Of a stretch of DNA of 64,000 nt, positions 57,499-64,000 are shown in pieces (the stretch's first letter is position 1; each line of letters opens with the position of its first letter). This DNA is from Liriodendron chinense (taxonomy: Eukaryota; Streptophyta; Magnoliopsida; Magnoliales; Magnoliaceae): contig ML058494.1 in assembly GCA_003013855.2 (NCBI GenBank), positions 1,240,001-1,304,000 of the forward strand. The letters run 5' to 3'. A program made the position numbers and the translations under genes. The notes beneath the pieces are model-generated. The model was not told where the DNA came from and ran no database searches. It worked only from the letters and a program-made list of their open reading frames with translations.

Positions 57499-58607
57499 AT
57501 TGTGTGGACTGTCTGTACGTCCCTTTTTGCATAGTACACGACTGATGATGATGCATTTTTTTGTATTTTTTTTTTGAAAAGATGAATGATATATGTAAAA
57601 GAAACATGATGCATTTAATGAAAGGAAAAAACTTTTTAAGGACTTATTGTGCCATGAGTTGTCTTGGGAGTGTGTCCGGATTTTGTGCTGAGACATAGGA
57701 ATCAGAACTGAGGATCGGAATGCTTTGACTGATGTCTCGAGATTGACTTGCGTGAGATCCCTTTGGTTCCGTAGAGATGTAGGCAATGGAAACTGTTACT
57801 TTCTGAGATTGTTAGAGTTTGTAGAATTCTTTGTTCCCGACTATACTTCCTCTTGTTCTTGAATTGCAACTGCTTGAACTGATCTGGACCGTCTGATTTC
57901 TTGGTACCTACACTTTTAATTTTTTTTCTTTTCGAGCCATATTTTCCTGCAGCGCTCTTTATAGTTTTCACCACAGCCGGCCTTTTCCCGACATTTTTCC
58001 CGTGGCGCCCTTTCGGGTTTTCACCATGTCCCGGGTATTTGATTTTGCCTGCCCCTTGGCAGCTATGCTATTTTTACCCTCGGCGCCCTTTCGGGTTTTC
58101 ACCAAGTCCGCTGTATACCCACTGTTTTTACTCGGAGCGCCCTTTCGAGTTTTCACTCCGCCCTCTTTATTTAGGCACACTTTTTTTTTCTTTTTTCTTT
58201 CTCCTTTTCTAGATTTTTTGGATAACTGCGGCGGCTAGAGGTCGGGAATCCATCGTTGCCGGCCAATGACAATTTTTCAGCCCTTATCCTAAGTTACAAT
58301 GATAGAGCTGTTGATCTTAGCTACAGACCCTTCTTAGGTGGATGGGTGGGTGACAGTGCTTCCTTTTGGGTTAATTTTCCTTGGGTGCCTTGTTTTGGCT
58401 TCCCATTTTCTTTCCTTTTCTCTCTTTTCTTTTCTTTGTATTCTCTCTCTTTTTTTCTTTTTTTGTGTCTTTTTCTTCTCTCTCTTTTCTTTTGAATCCC
58501 CTTATTTGAAACACTTATTGGTGGACGGAAAGGATTTTTCAAAGGTTTTAGCTTCGACCTCTTGACTTCAACTCTATTAATGTAACTCTTGATAAGGTCA
58601 GAATCAC
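57499..58607 (-). mobile_element. Spacer between antisense gene and Ogre-like pol
   Basis: 1.1 kb, non-coding, with a T-rich stretch (58380-58500) and a four-copy repeat at 57951-58160. It is the tail-to-tail junction between + strand cargo and - strand pol, comparable with 14481-15277 in the other Tat element. Confidence 0.55.
57951..58160. repeat. Four-copy GCGCCCTTTCGGGTTTTCACC repeat (written as core)
   Basis: Core GCGCCCTTTCGGGTTTTCAC recurs at 57952 (degraded), 58005, 58083 and 58137, with spacings 53, 78 and 54 bp. Sequence between cores differs. Read on - it is a purine-rich AAAACCCGAAAGGGCGC phrase just after the pol stop. Confidence 0.85.
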
Positions 58608-61600
58608 TTACCCATTAAAGATCTTCACTTTGTCGGTGTTGATTGGCTCAGGAAGATCCTCCCCTCTCATGTTGGTGAGTCTGAGGGCGCCTCCAGGAAG
58701 TACTTCTCTGATGATCAGCGGTCCATCCCACGAGGGTTTGAATTTTTCTCTGGGATCCGGAAGGTGCAACGGTAGAATCTTCTTCATGATCATGTCGCCC
58801 ACCTTGAAACTTCTTTTTCGGACTCTTTTGTTATAAGCCCGAGCGATCCTTTTCTGATAGCACTAGGAATGACTTAGCGCACGCATACACTTCTCATTTG
58901 CTAGCTGTAATTGATCAAATCTAGCCCATTACCATTCTCCTTCTTCGATTTCGCTTTCTAGTAATACCCGTAGTGATGGTATTTCCACTTCAACTGGTAG
59001 AACTGCTTCCATTCCATAAGTAAGCTCGAAAGGAGAAACGCCTGTAGCAGACCGTACAGTCGTTCGATAGGCCCAAAGTGCATATGGGATCATATCTGAC
59101 TAATCTCGATAAGTCACGACCATCTTCTCGAGTATCCTGACGATTGTCTTATTTTCAGCTTCCACCCCACCATTCATCTGAGGACGGTAGGGACTTGATC
59201 GATGACGTTGAATTTTGAACTTGCTGAGGAAGTCATCCATCTTCTTATTGACAAACGGGGTCCCATTATCTGTGATGATAACATTGGGGATTCCATACCG
59301 GCATATGATGTTGTTCTTCATGAATTTGATCACCTGGGATGCCGCAATCGTGGTGTAGGAGGCTGCTTCTACCCACTTGGTGAAGTAGTCGACTGCCACA
59401 AGTATATACTCATGACTGTTTAATGCTTTGGGACTAATCTTCCCAATGATATCGAGTCCCCACATAAAGAAGGGCCAAGGAGTCGTCAGGTTGTATAATT
59501 CTGATAAGGGGGCATGAATTTGATTCGCATGCTTCTAACACTTGAAGCATTTTCTGACGTGCTGGCAGCAGTCTGTCTCCATGGTGAGCCAATAGTAGCC
59601 GAGTCGTAGAATCTTCTTTACCATCATGTGCCCGTTCATGTGTGGGCCACAGATTCCTTCGTGTATTTCTTTCATGATCTTCACAGCTTCTGTTTTATTG
59701 ACGCATCGAAGGAGGACGTGATTATAGGATTGCTTGTAAAGGACTTCGCCACTGATGGTGAACTGGCTGGCCAAACACTGGATGGTTCGGTGATCTGTTG
59801 CTGTTGCTGACTCCGGATACTCTTGGGTTTCGAGATATTGCTTGATGTTGGCATACCAGGGTTTGTCAGAGACAGCTTCAGCTTCTTCTATTTGCAGGCA
59901 GAAAGCAGGTTCATCTTGAGTTTCGACTGTGAGCTCCCATTCTGATGCTCCTTTCAGGATCTCGAGCATCGATGCGAGTGTAGCGAGAGCATCTGCAAAC
60001 TGATTCTTGGCTCTGGGCATGTATGAGAAGGTGACTTCTTCAAATTCTTTGATCAGATTTTTAAGGTACACATGATATGGTATTAGCTTCTCATCCTTGG
60101 TTTTCCATTCACCATTGGTCTGATTGATGATAAGCTGTGAGTCTCCAAATACTCGTAGCTTCTTGACGTCCAAGATTATGGCTTCCCTTAGGCCAGCGAT
60201 GCATGCTTCATATTCTGCCATGTTGTTGGTGCACTCGAATGTTATGCTCCTTGAGATAGGAATAGGGACATCGTCTGGAGAGTAGAGGATTGCTCTGATA
60301 CCAATCCCTTTAGAATTTGCTGCGTCATCGAAGAATAACGTCCACTCATCTTTTTTCTTCTTTTCTTCACCTTCGACAAGCAGGAGATCTTCATCAGGGA
60401 AGAATGTCTTGAGCGGTTGATAATCCAAGAGAGTGAGCGGCAAGATGATCGGCGAGGGCCTGCCCCTTGATTGCCTTTTAAGTGACATAGGTGATGTTGA
60501 ATTCAGACAGGAGTAGCTGTCATTTAGCTATCCTTCCAGTGACTGCTAGTTTATCGAACAGGTACTTGAGCGGATCCATGTGAGCGAGGAGGAGAATAGG
60601 GAACGCAATCATGTATTGACAGAGCAGCTGAGTTGCCCAGACTAGGGTGAGGCAAGTCTTCTCGATTGGGGAATACCTGGTCTCGTAGTCGGTAAACTTT
60701 TGGCTCAAATAGTATATCGCTTGTTCCTTCTTCCCGGTCTCGTCGTGCTGGCCGAGAACACAGCCAATGGCTTCTGCTGGTACCGAGATGTATAACAATA
60801 GTGGTTGTCCGGGAGTGGACGGCACTAAAACCGGAGGATTCATGAGATACTTCTTAATGCGGTCGAAGGCCACTTAGCAATCGTCATTCCATTCTTTTGG
60901 AACGTTCTTCCGAAGGAGCTTGAATATGGGTTCACAGATAGGTGTGAGATGTGTGATGAAGCGACTGATGTATTGAATTCTGCCGAGGAAGCCACGAATT
61001 TCTTTCTCTGTTCTAGGAGGGGGCATCTCGATGATTGCTCTGGTTTTGGTTTCGTCGACCCTGATGCCATCTTCACTCACCATAAAGCCAATGAGCTTGC
61101 CTCCCATTGCACCGAAGACAGATTTCTGAGGGTTGAGGCAGAGCTTGTACTTTTCTATTCTCTTGAATAGCTTCTTTAGATCTTCAAAGTGTCCTTCAAT
61201 TGTGCGAGATTTGATGATCATATCGTTCACATATACTTCAAGCTCTTTGTTCATCATATCATAGAATAATGTTGTCATTGCTCGCTGATACGTTGCTCCT
61301 GCGTTCTTCAGACCGAACGGCATTAGCCTGTAACAAAAGGTTCCACAGGGAGTGATAAACGATGTCTTCTCGCGATCTTCGACGGCCATCTTGATCTGAT
61401 TGTAACCTGAGAATCCGTCCATAAACGAGAAATCTTGTACCCGGCAGTGTTGTCGATCAGAGTGTCGATATGCGGCAAAGGGAAGTCATCTTCAGGACTG
61501 GCTTTGTTGAGATATCGGAAGTCGATGCACATTCGAACCTTGCCATCCTTCTTTGGTACTGGTACGATGTTGGCGAGCCATTCAGGGTAGTTGGAGACTA

Positions 61601-61865
61601 CTAAGAATCCCGCATCGTACTGCTTGATGACTTCATCTTGGACTTTCAGGGCCCATTTTGGCTTCATTCTTCAAAGTTTCTACTTTACCGGCTTCATTTC
61701 TGGCTTGGTTGGCAGATGGTGTACAACGAGCTCTTCGTCGAGCCCCGACATGTCTTCATATGAGAACGCGAAGTTGGACAATGTTGGAGTTAGGAACTCT
61801 ATTATTCTCTGCTTCATTTCTGGTGGCAACGATTTTCCAATGCGTACTTCCCTAGGGATCTCGGG
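58608..61865 (-). pseudogene. pol: Ogre-like Tat pol remnant (RT, RNase H, aRNase H, integrase)
   Basis: On the - strand from 61865: LPPEMKQRIIEFL, two stops, then RT with VPVPKKDGKVRMCIDFRYLN. After a frame break near 61430 come FMDGFSGYNQI and MPFGLKNAGATYQ, then YVND at about 61233-61222, where the family has YVDD. RNase H (DYETRYSPIEKTCLTLVWA) is near 60700. An archaeal-type RNase H (WTLFFDDAANSKG, NNMAEYEACIAGL, FGDSQLIINQ, FADALATLAS) spans about 60340-59970 and marks the Tat/Ogre lineage. Integrase shows GHMMVKKIL..., LDIIGKISPK, IITDNGTPF and GGVEAENKTI, with a C-terminal GDMIMKKILPLH...KPSWDGPL ending at 58608. About eight stops or shifts are visible. The 5' side is cut by the LTR at 61866. 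Confidence 0.92.
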
Positions 61866-64000
61866 TGTTGATAAATGCCTAATATTGTATAATTAACCCT
61901 GGTTGTTAAGGGCATTATCATTGTTTTTTCGGTTAAGTGTCCCTCATTAGGCGATTTTTCAATCTTCAGGTGATCAGGAGAGGTTGGACAAGATCTGAGC
62001 CAATCAGGGCGATTAAAGGCCCTAAAGTGATCAAGATAAAATATGTGGTGATCATGAAGAAAATCGGACAGTAAAGATCAAATGATGGATCATATTTTAT
62101 AGTGGACCGCACCACAACCACTCATTGGAAGTCCGGGATGTGCATGTTTGATGCTAGTGATTTGGAGATCACACGAGTTTGAACGATCAAGATTGGATGT
62201 CTATAGTTGGGACCAACTGTGCATCAAGCAACAAGTGGAGACATCTTCAATCCTTTGCATGTGACAAACATATCAACTATCAATCTATGGTGGACCCCAT
62301 AGCATGCAAGATGAACTTCACCAAGACATCCACTGCATCAATGGCCAGGATCATCACACGGTAGGCAATCTCAGCAGCCCAGGACCAACATGATCGCATC
62401 CACCATTCGAAGATTCCACCTTCATCCAAACCGTCCAATGGGCCCCACCAACGTGTTGATTCAACCGTCCATCCAGTGGACGTCCAAGCTGCAAGGTGGG
62501 CCACACACCGCATCTTCTTTCCAGCCATCCATTCATCCAGTTGCTGGATGAACCGTCCAGCACAAGTGGTCCCCACCTTCACACGTGCAGCTGCCAACGT
62601 CCATCAGCCCTCCTCCTTCATCAACCGTCCAACCTTCATCCAGCGTCCCAGCTGCTTCAACATCACATCGTCCACCTTACACGTGCAGCAGATGAGAGCC
62701 GTTCATCAGCGTCTAGCAGAGGACGTCCTTCCATCTGATCTCCAACGTCTAGCAGATCACGTCCATCACAGCAGCTTCAACCATTCATCATCTTCCAACC
62801 TCACATCCTCTCAGCCGTCCATCAGATGTTGTCCATCACCACGAGCAGTAAGGTCGTCGACAACCAGCATCTAGCAACCATCAACCCCACCTCATCAGCC
62901 TCCATCAACACGTGCAACCTGCAAGAAGAAAAGGATAATCAGTCGTTCATCCATCATCCAGACCCACCTTCAACAGATGGACGTTCTCCATTTGATTAGC
63001 TCCAGCAGCTCTCCACCCTTGCACGTGTTCCAGCAAGAGGAGCTCTCTCTCTCTCTCTCTCTTTCTCTCTTCCTAACACATGTGTAAGGCTTGGAATTGC
63101 CACCTCATCATCCAAGCCTCACTCCAAGCCCAAACCTATAAAAAAATCTGCTTTGGGTTTGGAGTGCCACCTAGGCTTGGGGTACTTTTCTTGCCACATG
63201 TCCATCCAAGCCTAACTCCAAGCCCGAACCTAAAAGGAAAGTTCGCTTTGGGCACTCCAAGCCTAACTCCATTCCTGAACCTAACTAAAAATCTGCTTTG
63301 GGTTTGGAGTGCCACCTAGGCTTGGGAGCCTCTCAAAAGTCTATAAAAGGAGGCCTCTCCTCCTCATTTCAATCATCCCTCAAATCCCATTCTCTACAAC
63401 TCCTCTCTTCTCTTCTTTAGTTTTCTTTCTTTCTTTTATAGTGTAGAGTAGTGTAGAATTTTCTTTCTTAGTGAGTTTTAGTCTTCCATTGTAGCATGGT
63501 TGGCTAAACCTCTAGCTAAGGCTAGGGGTGAAGCCTTTGAAGAAATTTGCAAGCTTTGGTTCTTTTGGTACAACAATAGTGTGTGAATGTTGGAGTTCTC
63601 TTTGGTTGATTGGTTAGGTTATCCACCTCGGCAGACGCTATTGTTGTGCAAGCCCCTTGATCCATCGTCGACTCCGGGCACGTTAGATGCTTGGGATCCC
63701 TTGCACACCAATTAGCTAGTTCATGATTGATAAAGTCCCTTGATCCATCGTCGACTCCGGGCACGTTGGATGCTTTGGATTCCCTACGGTCATCGAGCTA
63801 GTGCAGGTAAAGTCATCAATCTGTAAAATCCCTTGATCCATTGTAGGCTCCGGGCACATTGGATGCTTTGGATTCCCTTCGATCGATAGACGAGATCTTA
63901 ACGGTTGGATCGGTCAATCAAAGCCTCCTATCTTGTAAGTATGCATTTGATCATATGAATTGTGATCTTTTCGGTTGACTTATTGGCAAAGTTGTTGATC
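61866..64000 (+). mobile_element. Athila-like LTR, continuing past window end
   Basis: Begins TGTTGATAAATGCCTAATATTG, interrupting Ogre-like pol. TATAAAAGG is at 63342-63350. Downstream is the family leader stem-loop CCTCTAGC-TAAG-GCTAGGGG (63509-63528) followed by TGAAGCC, as in Athila LTRs. Upstream (62400-62900) is rich in 'ccgtcca', 'cagcgtc' and 'cacgtgca' phrases. Three GGCTTGGAGT-type blocks, partly inverted, lie at 63080-63330, and a CT tract at 63043-63062. No end is seen, so the LTR is over 2.1 kb. No coding frame is supported. Confidence 0.7.
63653..63880. repeat. Three-copy repeat in LTR leader
   Basis: 'ccttgatccatcgtcgactc' followed by 'cgggcacgttggatgct' starts at 63655, 63738 and 63831 (spacings 83 and 93 bp). 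The third copy has several changes (attgtaggctc). It lies downstream of the stem-loop in the transcribed part of the LTR at 61866. Confidence 0.9.

Noticed and set aside
57901..58565. Several 75-103-codon frames near the GCGCCC repeats
   Set aside because: They are built from tandem repeats and T-rich DNA, overlap on both strands and have no domain text.
63080..63330. Inverted repeat around CCAAGCC...GGCTTGG as a MITE
   Set aside because: It is made of three partly inverted copies of a short phrase inside an LTR, without target duplications or clean terminal repeats.

Overview
The window is nuclear DNA of a flowering plant, and almost all of it is layered LTR retrotransposons. I found no intact host gene, rRNA, tRNA or CRISPR array. 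The elements belong to the Athila, Tat/Ogre-like and Tekay-like branches of Ty3/gypsy, plus one Ty1/copia remnant. A magnoliid or other large-genome woody plant would fit, but that is a weak guess from repeat style alone.

Left part (1-20.6 kb) is a deep nest. A Tat-lineage element on the + strand (pol remnant 11587-14480, convergent antisense gene 15278-17476, 3' LTR 18007-20348) was hit by an unclassified LTR (10201-11586). That LTR was hit by an Athila element (6473-10200), which was hit by a long Tekay-like LTR (to 6472), which was hit by a 2.7-kb LTR (3550-6248) with matching 5-bp target duplications. A ~0.4-kb diverged tandem repeat fills the first 2.5 kb. Two further Athila solo LTRs sit at 6886-8463 and 18400-19921.

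Middle part (20.6-25.7 kb) is a deleted copia element on the - strand (3' LTR 20624-21286, protease/gag remnant 24886-25721). It is split by a ~2-kb solo LTR (21435-24880), which itself holds an Athila solo LTR (22714-24183).

Right part (25.7-64 kb) reads as one giant Ogre-like Tat element on the - strand. It has a 3' LTR (25722-27063), a polypurine tract, a long 3' region with a 452-bp duplication and an ~11-copy 155-bp array, two + strand (antisense) genes of plant-mobile-domain and DUF7745-like type (41170-53213 and 53961-57498), then RT, RNase H, archaeal-type RNase H and integrase on the - strand (58608-61865). Four later insertions split it: a 7.2-kb non-autonomous Athila derivative with a single 539-codon ORF (32915-40151, TSD GTTAC), a 9.6-kb near-complete Athila (41312-50924, TSD TCTCT), an Athila solo LTR (51590-52907, TSD CTACT) and an 804-bp solo LTR (56505-57308, TSD GTATC). 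A fifth LTR starts at 61866 and runs off the window.

The most notable signals are: antisense cargo genes lying tail-to-tail with pol in both Tat elements; five GACCGGTC-pair palindromes spaced 51-53 bp apart upstream of the Athila TATA box; a short stem-loop kept in Athila leader RNAs with a paired base change; and the non-autonomous Athila with its own unknown ORF. All coding sequences except that 539-codon ORF and a 239-codon candidate exon carry visible breaks.
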